DNA from: Marinomonas hwangdonensis
GTDB taxonomy: Bacteria; Pseudomonadota; Gammaproteobacteria; Pseudomonadales; Marinomonadaceae
Direction: 5' to 3'
Length of the DNA: 64,000 nt
Assembly: GCF_003721245.1 (NCBI RefSeq)
Contig: NZ_RIZG01000005.1
Span: 124,001-188,000 of the forward strand
Shown piece by piece: positions 16,443 to 25,401 of the stretch. Each line of letters opens with the position of its first letter. The first letter of the stretch is position 1. A program made the position numbers and the translations under genes. The notes under the pieces were generated by a model that did not search any database, was not told the origin of the DNA, and worked only from the letters and a program-made list of their open reading frames with translations.

Positions 16443-17864
16443 ATGAGTCATCCACATTCTTCTTATCAATTTCGTCATATTTTGGGTGAGCGGACGTTTG
16501 GTTTCGTTGATCTTGCTGATCTGATGGCAAAGGCGACACCGGCTCGCTCAGGCGATCGCCTTGCGGGGGTGGCCGCCCACAGCGCAGAAGAGCGCGCCAT
16601 TGCCCAAATTACGTTAGCAGATGTGCCCCTCAAACTGTTTCTTCAGCAAGCGCTTGTTCCCTACGAAGACGATGAGATCACTCGGTTAATACTCGACGAT
16701 CATGACAAGCAGGCTTTTGCGCCTATTTCACATCTTACCGTGGGGGGCTTTCGTGATTGGTTACTCAGCGATTTGGCCACCAGCGAAGTGCTGACGTCAA
16801 TTCGTTCGGGCGTGACGCCTGAAATGGCGGCGGCGGTGAGTAAGATAATGCGCAATCAAGATTTGATCCTGGTCGCCAAGAAATGCCATGTGAAAACCGC
16901 GTTTCGCAACACCATTGGTTTGCCAGGCCATTTGTCGACGCGCTTGCAGCCGAATCACCCCACTGATGATTTAACCGGCATCGCGGCCAGTATGTTAGAC
17001 GGTTTGCTGTACGCCAATGGCGACGCTGTGATTGGCATCAACCCCGCCACGGACAACGTGCAGCAAGCCACGCGCTTGATCAAGATGATGGACGAAGTGA
17101 TCCAGCATTATGAGATTCCCACTCAGTCTTGCGTGCTTACGCATGTGACTAACACCATCGAATGTATCGAGCAAGGCGCGCCCGTGGATCTGGTGTTCCA
17201 GTCCATTGGTGGCACCCAAGCAACCAACGACAGTTTTGGTTTTAATCTTGCCACACTGGCCGAAGCGCAAGACGCGGCCTTGTCGCTGAAACGCGGCACG
17301 GTTGGCAACAACGTCATGTATTTTGAAACGGGCCAAGGCAGTGCGCTGTCGGCGAATGCCAACCACGGTTTAGACCAGCAAACCTGTGAGGCCCGCGCTT
17401 ATGCGGTAGCACGTAAATTTAACCCTTTGTTAGTGAATACCGTGGTTGGCTTTATCGGCCCTGAATATTTGTACGATGGCAAGGAAATCACCCGTGCGGG
17501 GTTGGAAGACCACTTTTGCGCCAAGCTACTTGGCCTGCCTATGGGGTGTGATGTTTGTTACACCAATCACGCTGAGGCCGATCAAAACGACATGGATAAT
17601 TTATTGACACTTTTAGGTGTCGCTGGCTGTACCTTTGTGATGGGCATTCCGGGTTCAGACGACATCATGTTGAACTACCAAACCACCTCGTTTCATGATG
17701 CCCTGTATGCACGCCGAGCGCTTGGCCTCAAGCCAGCTCCGGAGTTTGATCTCTGGTTAGCCAAAATGGAAATCTTCAAAAACAACGAGCAGTTCATCCT
17801 CAACCACCAGCTGCCGGATGCGTTTCATAAGTCACTGCATAAAATGATTGGAGGCAAGTCATGA
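16443..17864 (+). CDS. eutB: ethanolamine ammonia-lyase large subunit
   Basis: 473 residues, typical for EutB. With EutC and adenosylcobalamin it splits ethanolamine into acetaldehyde and ammonia. Recognisable blocks include GVTPEMAAAVSKIMRNQDL, the DAVIGINPATDNV stretch, THVTNTIECIEQGAPVDLVF, FETGQGSALSANANHGLDQ and GLPMGCDVCYTNHAEADQND, which line the substrate and cobalamin sites. The stop overlaps the eutC start by 4 bp. No microcompartment shell genes are nearby, so the pathway is cytosolic, as in Pseudomonas and Acinetobacter. Expressed with eutC and the permease, probably under the AraC regulator. Confidence 0.96.
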   Translation: MSHPHSSYQFRHILGERTFGFVDLADLMAKATPARSGDRLAGVAAHSAEERAIAQITLADVPLKLFLQQALVPYEDDEITRLILDDHDKQAFAPISHLTVGGFRDWLLSDLATSEVLTSIRSGVTPEMAAAVSKIMRNQDLILVAKKCHVKTAFRNTIGLPGHLSTRLQPNHPTDDLTGIAASMLDGLLYANGDAVIGINPATDNVQQATRLIKMMDEVIQHYEIPTQSCVLTHVTNTIECIEQGAPVDLVFQSIGGTQATNDSFGFNLATLAEAQDAALSLKRGTVGNNVMYFETGQGSALSANANHGLDQQTCEARAYAVARKFNPLLVNTVVGFIGPEYLYDGKEITRAGLEDHFCAKLLGLPMGCDVCYTNHAEADQNDMDNLLTLLGVAGCTFVMGIPGSDDIMLNYQTTSFHDALYARRALGLKPAPEFDLWLAKMEIFKNNEQFILNHQLPDAFHKSLHKMIGGKS

Positions 17865-18778
17865 GCCAAGACACCACTCATTCGGATAAATCGTTCCCAA
17901 CACACCCACATACGGAGCCCGTTACAGAAAATGCGTGGAGCAAACTCAATGCCTTTACCGATGCTCGAGTGGGTCTTGGTCGTTCTGGCATCAGTGTGCC
18001 CACTAAGCATTTGCTGGCGTTTCAGCTTGCCCATGCGCAAGCCATTGATGCGGTTCACACGCAGCTGGACGCGAAACGCCTAGCCGAAGAGTTATCTGCG
18101 CAAGCATGGGCACCAAACGCGGCTCCTTTTCTGTTACACAGCCGTGCAACCGATCGAGCCACCTATTTGCAACGCCCCGATTATGGCCGCCGACTCGATG
18201 AGCATTCGGCGCATATTTTGGATCAACACAGCGCCGAGAACACAGCAGAATACGATCTTGCCATTGCTATTGTTGACGGCTTGTCTTCTTTGGCGATTGA
18301 ACAAAACACCTTGCCATTTTTGCAGGCGTTGTTTGCTCATCTCGACACTAACGCCACTAACAAAAGCAACACTAAGAGCAACACAAAGACGAACACCAAC
18401 AAGCATGCGCCTTGGCATATCGCGCCCTTGTGTTTGGTTGAGCAAGGCCGCGTTGCCATTGGTGACGATATCTGTGAGCGTTTAAACGCTAAATGCGTCC
18501 TGGTGTTGATTGGTGAACGCCCAGGGTTAAGCTCTCCCGACAGTTTAGGTTTGTACCTCACTTGGGGCGGCAAGGTGGGTTATACCGATGCCTACCGTAA
18601 CTGCATTTCCAACGTTCGCCCAGCGGGCTTGGTTTACCAAGAAGCCGCACGCAAGGCTTTTTATCTATTAACCGAAGCGCGGACCTTAAAGCTGTCTGGC
18701 GTCAAGCTAAAAGACAGGTCCGACGACGACCTCATTATGGACACGAGCAAAGAATCAAAAAACTTTCTCATTACTTAA
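17861..18778 (+). CDS. eutC: ethanolamine ammonia-lyase small subunit
   Basis: 305 residues, longer than most EutC (about 250-295). Conserved parts: ARVGLGRSGISVPT, LLHSRATDRATYLQRPDYGR, the cobalamin-side block VVIGERPGLSS-type (VLVLIGERPGLSSPDSLGLY) and the C-terminal NCISNVRPAGLVYQEAA. The extra length comes mainly from residues 163-180, an Asn/Thr/Lys-rich repeat (NATNKSNTKSNTKTNTNK) encoded by slippage-prone AACAC/AAGA repeats. Translationally coupled to eutB. The insert probably sits on a surface loop and leaves the catalytic regions intact. Confidence 0.95.
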   Translation: MSQDTTHSDKSFPTHPHTEPVTENAWSKLNAFTDARVGLGRSGISVPTKHLLAFQLAHAQAIDAVHTQLDAKRLAEELSAQAWAPNAAPFLLHSRATDRATYLQRPDYGRRLDEHSAHILDQHSAENTAEYDLAIAIVDGLSSLAIEQNTLPFLQALFAHLDTNATNKSNTKSNTKTNTNKHAPWHIAPLCLVEQGRVAIGDDICERLNAKCVLVLIGERPGLSSPDSLGLYLTWGGKVGYTDAYRNCISNVRPAGLVYQEAARKAFYLLTEARTLKLSGVKLKDRSDDDLIMDTSKESKNFLIT

Positions 18779-18862
18779 GGAAAAGACACCACACTTAATA
18801 CTCTCAAACCAAACAGCATCAAGAATAATAATTAAAAGCAAATACTCACAAAAGGAACCACT

Positions 18863-20272
18863 ATGACTGATCACATTGATAAGGAATACCTGGCCAAGCG
18901 CCAGTTGAAAAGAGGCTCCGCGGGCTGGATTCTGCTTGCGGGCTTGGGCGTGTCTTATGTTATTTCAGGAGACTTCGCTGGTTGGAACTTTGGCATCGCC
19001 GAAGCGGGCTGGGGCGGATTCGCTATTGCGGCAGGGCTGATGGCGGTGATGTATTTCACGCTGGTTTTGGCCTTGGCGGAAATGTCGGCGGCGATCCCTG
19101 CGGCGGGTGGCGGCTACAGTTTTGCACGTCAAGCAATGGGGCCAACGGGCGGTTATTTGACCGGTCTGGCGGTATTAATTGAATACGCTTTGGCGCCTGC
19201 CGCCATTGTGATTTTTATCGGTTCTGCGGTAGAAGCCTTGTTAGGCTTTAATGGACCTTGGGTCTACGCCGCGTTTTATCTGGTCTTTATCGGCATTCAT
19301 TTAGCCGGTGCAGGCGAAGCGCTCAAGGTCATGATGGTGATCAGTGGTTTGGCAGTAATTGCCATTCTAGCCACCGCGGTGGCGCTGATTGGTGATTTTG
19401 ATAGCAGTCGTTTATTTGATGTGCCTGTCACTGATGCCGTTGGCGCGTCTGAATTTATGCCAATGGGTTGGTATGGTATTTGGGCCGCATTGCCATTTGG
19501 TATGTGGTTGTTCTTGGCAGTGGAAGGTGTTCCTTTAGCCGCAGAAGAAGCCAAAGATCCAGCGAAAGACGTGCCAAAAGGCATTATCGGCGCGATGATC
19601 TTCTTACTGTTTACCGCACTTTTGGTGGTGTTTTTATTAGCCGGTGCTGCAGGCGCCGATGCGATGGGTAAGAGCGCCGTGCCATTGGTTGACGCGCTTA
19701 ACTTCGCTGGACACGGCACGCTCGCTACCGTAGTCAACGTATTGGGTCTTGCTGGCTTAATCGCGTCTTTCTTCTCTATTATTTACGGCTACAGCCGCTT
19801 GGTCTTTGCTCTGTCTCGTGCGGGCTATCTCCCAAAAAGCTTGTCAGTGACGGACAAACGTAAAGTCCCTGCTCGTGCTTTGATCGTACCGGGTATTTTG
19901 GGCTTCTTGGCTTCTTTGACAGGCGAAGGCGATCTTATGCTTGCCATGGCCGTGGTTGGCGCGACGGTGTCTTATGCTTTGATGGCACTAAGCCACATTT
20001 TGCTTCGCATCAAACAGCCAAACATGGAACGTCCTTATAAAACACCGGGCGGTATTTTCACCTCGTCTATCGCCTTTGTCTTATCGCTATTGGCTTTGAC
20101 TGGTGTTTACGCTTACGACCCACGCGCGTTTTTCTACACGCTAGTCTTATTCGCCATCGGCGCAGCTTACTACTTCTTGTACAGCAAAAACCGCCTTGTG
20201 GCGAAAACCCCAGAAGAAGAGTTCGACATGTTAGCCGCGGCTGAAGCCGATCTTGTGACTACCTCGCCCTAA
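18863..20272 (+). CDS. eat: ethanolamine permease (APC superfamily)
   Basis: 469 residues with about 12 membrane helices. The start after a short cytoplasmic tail, GSAGWILLAGLGVSYVISGDFAGWNFG, is the APC-family first helix with the GxG substrate loop, and PAAGGGYSFARQAMGPTGGYLTG follows. It matches the ethanolamine permease group rather than general amino-acid transporters. It lies 84 bp after eutC and before a strong terminator, so it completes the operon by supplying the substrate. The AGGAACCACTATG start is well placed. Confidence 0.92.
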   Translation: MTDHIDKEYLAKRQLKRGSAGWILLAGLGVSYVISGDFAGWNFGIAEAGWGGFAIAAGLMAVMYFTLVLALAEMSAAIPAAGGGYSFARQAMGPTGGYLTGLAVLIEYALAPAAIVIFIGSAVEALLGFNGPWVYAAFYLVFIGIHLAGAGEALKVMMVISGLAVIAILATAVALIGDFDSSRLFDVPVTDAVGASEFMPMGWYGIWAALPFGMWLFLAVEGVPLAAEEAKDPAKDVPKGIIGAMIFLLFTALLVVFLLAGAAGADAMGKSAVPLVDALNFAGHGTLATVVNVLGLAGLIASFFSIIYGYSRLVFALSRAGYLPKSLSVTDKRKVPARALIVPGILGFLASLTGEGDLMLAMAVVGATVSYALMALSHILLRIKQPNMERPYKTPGGIFTSSIAFVLSLLALTGVYAYDPRAFFYTLVLFAIGAAYYFLYSKNRLVAKTPEEEFDMLAAAEADLVTTSP

Positions 20273-20315
20273 TAAAACGTCAACGCGCGACTAAGCGCCA
20301 TCATACAGTGCCCTT

Positions 20316-20350
20316 AAAAGCCCTGCATTACTTTAATGCAGGGCTTTTTT
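20316..20350 (+). terminator. rho-independent terminator of the eut operon
   Basis: AAAAGCCCTGCATTA pairs with TAATGCAGGGCTTTT around CTT and ends in six Ts. It lies 44 bp beyond the permease stop. Confidence 0.93.
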
Positions 20351-20426
20351 AAATGGCTCTCCGCTGCATTGTTTGCACGCTAATTGCATCAAAAAACAAT
20401 GACATACAAATAATGGAACACACACC

Positions 20427-21350
20427 ATGAAACACTATTTAGAACGCGATTACGCCGGCTATGGTCGCCAAGGGATGCCAAACGTTAACTGGCCCAACAA
20501 CGCCCGAATTGCAGTCCAGTTTGTTTTAAACTTTGAAGAAGGCGGTGAGCACTGCGTCTTACACGGCGATGAACACGCAGAAACCTTTCTATCAGAAATA
20601 TTTGGGGCGCAGCCTTTTAAAGATCGTCATATGAGCATGGAATCGCTCTACGAGTACGGTTCTCGCACTGGCGTGTGGCGCATACTTAACGAATTTGAAA
20701 AACGCGGCTTACCACTGACTGTTTTTGCCATTGCCACCGCATTACAACGCAATCCAGAAGTGGCAAAAGCCTTTGTTGAAGGAAAACACGAGATTGTCTG
20801 CCATGGTTTAAAATGGATTCATTATCAGGAAATGCCGATTGAGCAAGAGCGCGAGCACATGCAACAAGCACTCGCCCTAATCGAAGAAGTCACTGGGGTT
20901 AAACCCGTTGGCTGGTACACAGGACGCGACTCACCAAACACTCGTGCCTTGGTCGCAGAGCAAGCGCAACTTAAATACGACTCAGACAACTACGGCGACG
21001 ACCTACCCTATTGGGTAAAAGTTGATACGCCAGATGGGGGTAGCAAACCGCATCTGATCGTGCCTTACACGCTTGACTGCAACGACATGAAGTTTTCTTC
21101 GCCATACGGCTTTAACCACGGGGAAGAATTTTTCCAATACCTGAAAGACAATTTTGATTGTTTGTATGAAGAAGGCGCCACCGCACCGAAAATGATGTCT
21201 ATCGGCATGCATTGTCGAACACTCGGCAAACCCAGCCGCTTCATGGCATTAAAGAAATTCCTAGACTATGTACAATCCCACGACCAAGTCTGGATTGCCC
21301 GCCGCGAGGACATCGCCGATCATTGGATGGAACATCATTCGCCTGTTTAG
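20427..21350 (+). CDS. puuE: allantoinase PuuE (polysaccharide-deacetylase fold)
   Basis: 307 residues, the size of PuuE, a cofactor-independent allantoinase that opens allantoin to allantoate and is unrelated to the AllB amidohydrolase. Family marks: the N-terminal DYAGYGRQGMPNVNWPNNAR, the NodB-type strand VQFVLNFEEGGEHCVLHGD, HEIVCHGLKWIHYQ, and GWYTGRDSPNTR. It connects HIU/OHCU products of UraH and UraD to AllC. The gene stands alone and converges on a cupin gene with a shared terminator hairpin. Confidence 0.94.
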   Translation: MKHYLERDYAGYGRQGMPNVNWPNNARIAVQFVLNFEEGGEHCVLHGDEHAETFLSEIFGAQPFKDRHMSMESLYEYGSRTGVWRILNEFEKRGLPLTVFAIATALQRNPEVAKAFVEGKHEIVCHGLKWIHYQEMPIEQEREHMQQALALIEEVTGVKPVGWYTGRDSPNTRALVAEQAQLKYDSDNYGDDLPYWVKVDTPDGGSKPHLIVPYTLDCNDMKFSSPYGFNHGEEFFQYLKDNFDCLYEEGATAPKMMSIGMHCRTLGKPSRFMALKKFLDYVQSHDQVWIARREDIADHWMEHHSPV

Positions 21351-21354
21351 CCAT

Positions 21355-21397
21355 AAAGAATGGCGACGCTTCCTTCTTAAAGGCGTCGCCATTCTTT
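21355..21397. terminator. bidirectional terminator between puuE and the cupin gene
   Basis: AAAGAATGGCGACGC (21355-21369) pairs perfectly with GCGTCGCCATTCTTT (21383-21397) over a 13-nt loop; A and T runs on either side fit termination in both directions. Confidence 0.9.
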
Positions 21398-21409
21398 GAT
21401 ATAAACACG

Positions 21410-21775
21410 CTAAAAAGTCACATATTCCGGCACAGTCACAAAAATCGAGTGACGAACTTCGTTAAACAAGGCTTTACTGCAATGGCCTTCGCCTTCTGTA
21501 TCCTCTAGCAAGACAACATCACCCGCGCCAAACTGACGGGTTTCCCCGGACGATACTTTAAACTCACAACGACCTTTGATGATGAACAATAATTGACGCT
21601 GCGGTGCTGGATGCCATTTGAAATCATAATCACTAGGCGTTTCACGGAAGATCATCTCACCCGCTGGAAAACGCTCCGACAAAAAGCCAATTGGACCACC
21701 ATCGCGGACATCTATCGTTAAATCACCAAAGTGACTCTTGCCCTGATCATCGTTAAAAATGCGCGTAAATTGCAT
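21410..21775 (-). CDS. small cupin-domain protein
   Basis: 121 residues, a single cupin barrel (RQLLFIIKGRCEFKVSSGETRQFGAGDVVLLED). The first motif lacks the usual HxH pair (FKWHPAPQRQ has one His), so metal binding is uncertain. It is not the double-cupin ureidoglycine aminohydrolase AllE, which is about twice as long. Its place between puuE and allC suggests a part in ureide metabolism, but no reaction can be assigned. Single gene, minus strand, 259 bp downstream of allC. Confidence 0.85.
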   Translation of the reverse strand: MQFTRIFNDDQGKSHFGDLTIDVRDGGPIGFLSERFPAGEMIFRETPSDYDFKWHPAPQRQLLFIIKGRCEFKVSSGETRQFGAGDVVLLEDTEGEGHCSKALFNEVRHSIFVTVPEYVTF

Positions 21776-21911
21776 CGAATATTCCTCTATTTGCCGTAAT
21801 TCTATTTAGCGTAGTAATAAGCGTCCATGCAATTCAATTGGCTTGCGCATTGTCTCGTTCCTCGACACGTCAGCGCCAATTAAATGCATTGAAGCTTTTA
21901 ACCGAAGAAGG

Positions 21912-21976
21912 CTAGCCCCCAGAATAACGTGAAAGCGATTCTTCGAGCTTGCTCGGGGAGCGAAACGTTACTGGGG
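21912..21976. repeat. imperfect inverted repeat between allC and the cupin gene
   Basis: AGCCCCCAGAATAACG and CGTTACTGGGGAGCT form the arms with GAGCTTGCTC in the loop. A second GAATAGCCCC copy lies at 22015-22024. It may be a terminator for leftward allC or a small palindromic element; no T-run follows, so the role is open. Confidence 0.45.
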
Positions 21977-22034
21977 AGCTACTTTCGCGTACACTCGCGA
22001 GCGAGGCGTGATTCTGAATAGCCCCACAAAACCG

Positions 22035-23291
22035 TTAGGCCAAACTCTGTAATGTCTGGCTAAGCACCGCTAAGGTTACGGCCACATCTGGTGTATCAAT
22101 GGCTTCCGCTGGATGATGACTAATGCCTTTATCGCAACGCACAAACAACATGGCCACAGGACAAATATCGGCAATCGCCATAGCGTCGTGTCCCGCTCCA
22201 GAGAATAGAGTATGTACTGGGATATTTTGTGTTTCGATAGCATTGCGTAGCACGCTTTGCAATTTGGCATCACAATGCACAGCGTTGGCGGCATGAGTGG
22301 CTTTGCGTTCAATACGCACATTACGACGTGCAGCAATGGCTTCTAATTCTAGCAATATTTCGTCGAGAGCTATGTCGCGTTTGTCATCAAATTCGCTGCG
22401 GATATCGAGAGAAAATCCCGTGTTACCAGAGATGACGTTCACGCCATTGGGACGATTTTGAATACGTCCGACAGTGGCAACAATGCCGTGATTCTGTGCG
22501 ACTTTTTCCACTGCAAGAATCATCTCACTGCTCGCACAAAGGGCATCTTGACGCAGATTCATCGGTACTGTGCCCGCGTGCCCCGCCATGCCAGTAATGT
22601 TAAATTCAAAGCGTTTTGCCCCAGCGATGGCACTTACCACGCCAACGGGCAAATCCAGATTTTCTAACACCGGCCCTTGCTCAATATGCAGCTCAAGGTA
22701 ACCCAGTAAGTTGTCGGTTGCGATAGCGGCATTGGGAATGCTCGCAAAGTCCGAGCCGAAATATTTAAGCGCTTGCGATAAGCTAATGCCGTCGCTGTCT
22801 TTTACATCCGCCCAGCTCGCTGGCCATTGGCCTGTCAGTGCTCGACTGCCTAACAAGGTCGAACTAAAACGCGTGCCTTCTTCGTCACCAAATCCCACCA
22901 CATCAAGGTGAAACGGCAGACGAATACCGGCTTGGTTCATCGCTGCGATCAAGGTCACAGGCGTAATCACGCCTAACATGCCATCATATTTGCCGCCATT
23001 TGGCACAGTATCCAAATGACTACCCATGATAAAACGCGGTGCCTCTGGGTTAGCGGCTTGCCAGCGTCCCCAAAGATTCCCCGCTTCATCCTGCCAGGTT
23101 TGCATACCTGCGTCTTGCATCCAACCGCCCACCAATCCATTGGCTTGCTGATGTTCTTTGGTGAGATAACGACGATCTAGGCAAGTGTCGCTTTGACTGA
23201 TTTTGCCCAGTTCGTCGCAGCGGTTCATGACCAACTGAGCGAGTTTGTTATAATCAATCTTTAGACTGTCAATTCCTAGACCACCATTCAT
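22035..23291 (-). CDS. allC: allantoate amidohydrolase (M20 family)
   Basis: 418 residues of the M20/hydantoinase-carbamoylase group. Metal and active-site motifs: GSHLDTVPNGGKYDG (His and Asp ligands), DEEGTRF (catalytic Glu), LHIEQGP and a late GHDAM. Allantoate amidohydrolase releases ammonia and CO2 from allantoate to give (S)-ureidoglycine. N-carbamoyl-amino acid hydrolases look similar; the 1-bp overlap with the ureidoglycine-type aminotransferase and the puuE context decide for AllC. Likely last gene of a five-gene minus-strand operon. Confidence 0.9.
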   Translation of the reverse strand: MNGGLGIDSLKIDYNKLAQLVMNRCDELGKISQSDTCLDRRYLTKEHQQANGLVGGWMQDAGMQTWQDEAGNLWGRWQAANPEAPRFIMGSHLDTVPNGGKYDGMLGVITPVTLIAAMNQAGIRLPFHLDVVGFGDEEGTRFSSTLLGSRALTGQWPASWADVKDSDGISLSQALKYFGSDFASIPNAAIATDNLLGYLELHIEQGPVLENLDLPVGVVSAIAGAKRFEFNITGMAGHAGTVPMNLRQDALCASSEMILAVEKVAQNHGIVATVGRIQNRPNGVNVISGNTGFSLDIRSEFDDKRDIALDEILLELEAIAARRNVRIERKATHAANAVHCDAKLQSVLRNAIETQNIPVHTLFSGAGHDAMAIADICPVAMLFVRCDKGISHHPAEAIDTPDVAVTLAVLSQTLQSLA

Positions 23292-24511
23292 TACTTTTCT
23301 CCACTGTAAACGGCCATCGCCGCATCCACTGCCGCGCCTGCTGGTAACGCAAACCCTGCACGACGCAGCACGGTTTCAAGCGACTGCAATGTATGCAACA
23401 CCGCGTCTTGGCGAGCGTTATAACCCATGGTACCAATACGCCAAACCTTGCCTTTTAATGGGCCAAAGCTGGTGCCGATTTCAATGTTAAAAATGTTCAG
23501 CAGATCATGGCGAATTTTTTCGCCATCAATGTTGTCAGGAATATACACACCCACTACGTTGGTCATCTTGTGTTTCAAGTTACCAAATGGCTTCAATCCC
23601 AAGGCTAGAACGCCTTGTAGCATGGCCTCGCCTGCTAACTGATGACGCTGAATTACCGCATCTTGGCCTTCGTTAAGTAGCTGAATCGCACATTCACGAG
23701 AACCAAACAACATGGTTGCGGCTTCCGTATGATGGTTCAAACGCTCGTCACCCCAATAATCCATGATCATTGGCAAATCAAAATAGTTCGAGCGAATACG
23801 CATACCAGACGAACCTTGGTGATGCGCATCACGAATCCCCGCTTCCACATGAGCACGTTTGCGTACACAAGATACAAAACGATCGCTTAAAGTAATCGGC
23901 GCACTGCCCGATGGGCCGCCAAGACATTTTTGCAATCCCACCGTCACAGCGTCGATTTTCCACGCGTCCACTTCCAACGGATTACCGCCGATAGACGCCG
24001 TCGCATCGGTGTAAAACAACACATCGTGAGCGCGACAAATCTCGCCTAGCTCTTCTAATGGCTGAAACATAGTGGTCGACGTATCGCCTTGTACAATCGC
24101 CAATAATTTTGGCTGTACTTTTTTGATCGCGTCTTCGATTTGCTGTGGATCAAAGACTTCGCCCCAAGGCACTTCGATGGTGTGAACCTCGGCATCGGCA
24201 CGTTCGGCAATTTCCGCCAACAAATGACCAAAGCGACCAAAAATAGGGATCAAGACTTTATCGCCCGGTTCTAAACAAGACACCAAAGCCGCTTCGATGC
24301 CAGCACGAGAGGTACCATCGATCAAAAAGGTTTGCTGATTTTTGGTATTAAACACGCGACGATACAGTTCCATGACTTCGTTCATATAGCTGGTCATGGT
24401 GGGATCGTATTGCCCCACCAACTGAGTCGACATCGCCGTCAACACACGCGGGTAACAGTTAATCGGGCCTGGGCCCATTAATAGTCTGGGTGGAAAAGAA
24501 AGTGGCTGCAT
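23291..24511 (-). CDS. pucG: ureidoglycine-glyoxylate aminotransferase (class V)
   Basis: 406 residues of the class V PLP fold. The N terminus LMGPGPINCYPRVL and the PLP lysine Lys195 in VGLQKCLGGPSG are clear. Family relatives include alanine-glyoxylate aminotransferase and PucG/UGXT, which passes the amino group of ureidoglycine to glyoxylate to make oxalurate and glycine. Gln34 in LVGQYDP and Asn in RSNYFDL fit residues said to mark UGXT. Coupling to allC by a TAATG overlap supports that reaction. Glyoxylate-serine activity cannot be excluded. Confidence 0.87.
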   Translation of the reverse strand: MQPLSFPPRLLMGPGPINCYPRVLTAMSTQLVGQYDPTMTSYMNEVMELYRRVFNTKNQQTFLIDGTSRAGIEAALVSCLEPGDKVLIPIFGRFGHLLAEIAERADAEVHTIEVPWGEVFDPQQIEDAIKKVQPKLLAIVQGDTSTTMFQPLEELGEICRAHDVLFYTDATASIGGNPLEVDAWKIDAVTVGLQKCLGGPSGSAPITLSDRFVSCVRKRAHVEAGIRDAHHQGSSGMRIRSNYFDLPMIMDYWGDERLNHHTEAATMLFGSRECAIQLLNEGQDAVIQRHQLAGEAMLQGVLALGLKPFGNLKHKMTNVVGVYIPDNIDGEKIRHDLLNIFNIEIGTSFGPLKGKVWRIGTMGYNARQDAVLHTLQSLETVLRRAGFALPAGAAVDAAMAVYSGEK

Positions 24512-24521
24512 GAATAATCTC

Positions 24522-25340
24522 CTAACCTAACACTTGATAAAGCATTTTTACGCCAGTGAAAATCAACACCACAGCGAAGACTTTCTTCAATTTAGCGGCG
24601 TCTAAACGTTGGGCTAATCCCGCGCCAACGGGGGCAAACAATACCGTCAGCGGAATAATGCAGGCGGCGCCAATCACATTAACTAATCCCACGGTTCCGT
24701 AAGGGGAATCTTCTGGGCTTTGACCGAAGGCCAACATAATAAAAGCGGCAGGCAAAGAAATAATCAAACCTACTGCAGCGGCCGTGCCCACCGCACGGTG
24801 TGCTGGATAATTACAAAAAGTCAGCATAGGAACGGTTAACGTACCACCACCAATGCCCACCATAGAGCTGAAAAAGCCAACACAGCTGGCCATCACGCCT
24901 TGCCCTGCTGTACCGGGTAACGATTTGAACAGACTGTCTTTTTTACCTAACAGCATATTGAGCGCCGACAAGGTGGCGATAATACCGAACAGTAACGTCA
25001 GCCATTCGCCATCAACGCGTGTCACGACAAAGCTGCCGACCATCACGCCTAAAAAGACAAAAAAGCCCCAGCGTTTCAATAAGTCGAAATCCACATTGCC
25101 TTTGGCGTTGTGAGAGCGAATCGAGCTGATCGACGTGGGAACTATGGTGGCCAATGACGTTGCCGTCGCTACCAACATAGCCGTATCCGCGCTCACGCCT
25201 AACCCTTGATACAAGAAAAACAACACCGGCACGATAACAATACCACCGCCAACGCCTAACAAGCCGGCTAAAATCCCGCCCACCACACCCGTGGCCATCA
25301 TGGCGAGAATCATGGAATAGTTTTCCATTATGAATGACAT
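24522..25340 (-). CDS. TauE/SafE-family transporter
   Basis: 272 residues with eight hydrophobic helices and the repeated LLGVGGGIVIVPVLFF / MVGIGGGTLTVPML motif pair of TauE/SafE (sulfite exporter family) proteins, which move small organic or sulfur anions. It sits 10 bp before the aminotransferase gene and 61 bp after the gamma-glutamyltransferase-like gene, within the ureide operon. Export or uptake of a C2 acid such as oxalate, oxamate or glyoxylate is a reasonable guess only. Confidence 0.88.
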   Translation of the reverse strand: MSFIMENYSMILAMMATGVVGGILAGLLGVGGGIVIVPVLFFLYQGLGVSADTAMLVATATSLATIVPTSISSIRSHNAKGNVDFDLLKRWGFFVFLGVMVGSFVVTRVDGEWLTLLFGIIATLSALNMLLGKKDSLFKSLPGTAGQGVMASCVGFFSSMVGIGGGTLTVPMLTFCNYPAHRAVGTAAAVGLIISLPAAFIMLAFGQSPEDSPYGTVGLVNVIGAACIIPLTVLFAPVGAGLAQRLDAAKLKKVFAVVLIFTGVKMLYQVLG

Positions 25341-25401
25341 CTTTCTGTTTGCTCCTAAGTGAGATTGTTACGTAAAAAAGTATGACTAACGAACCGTGCT
25401 A

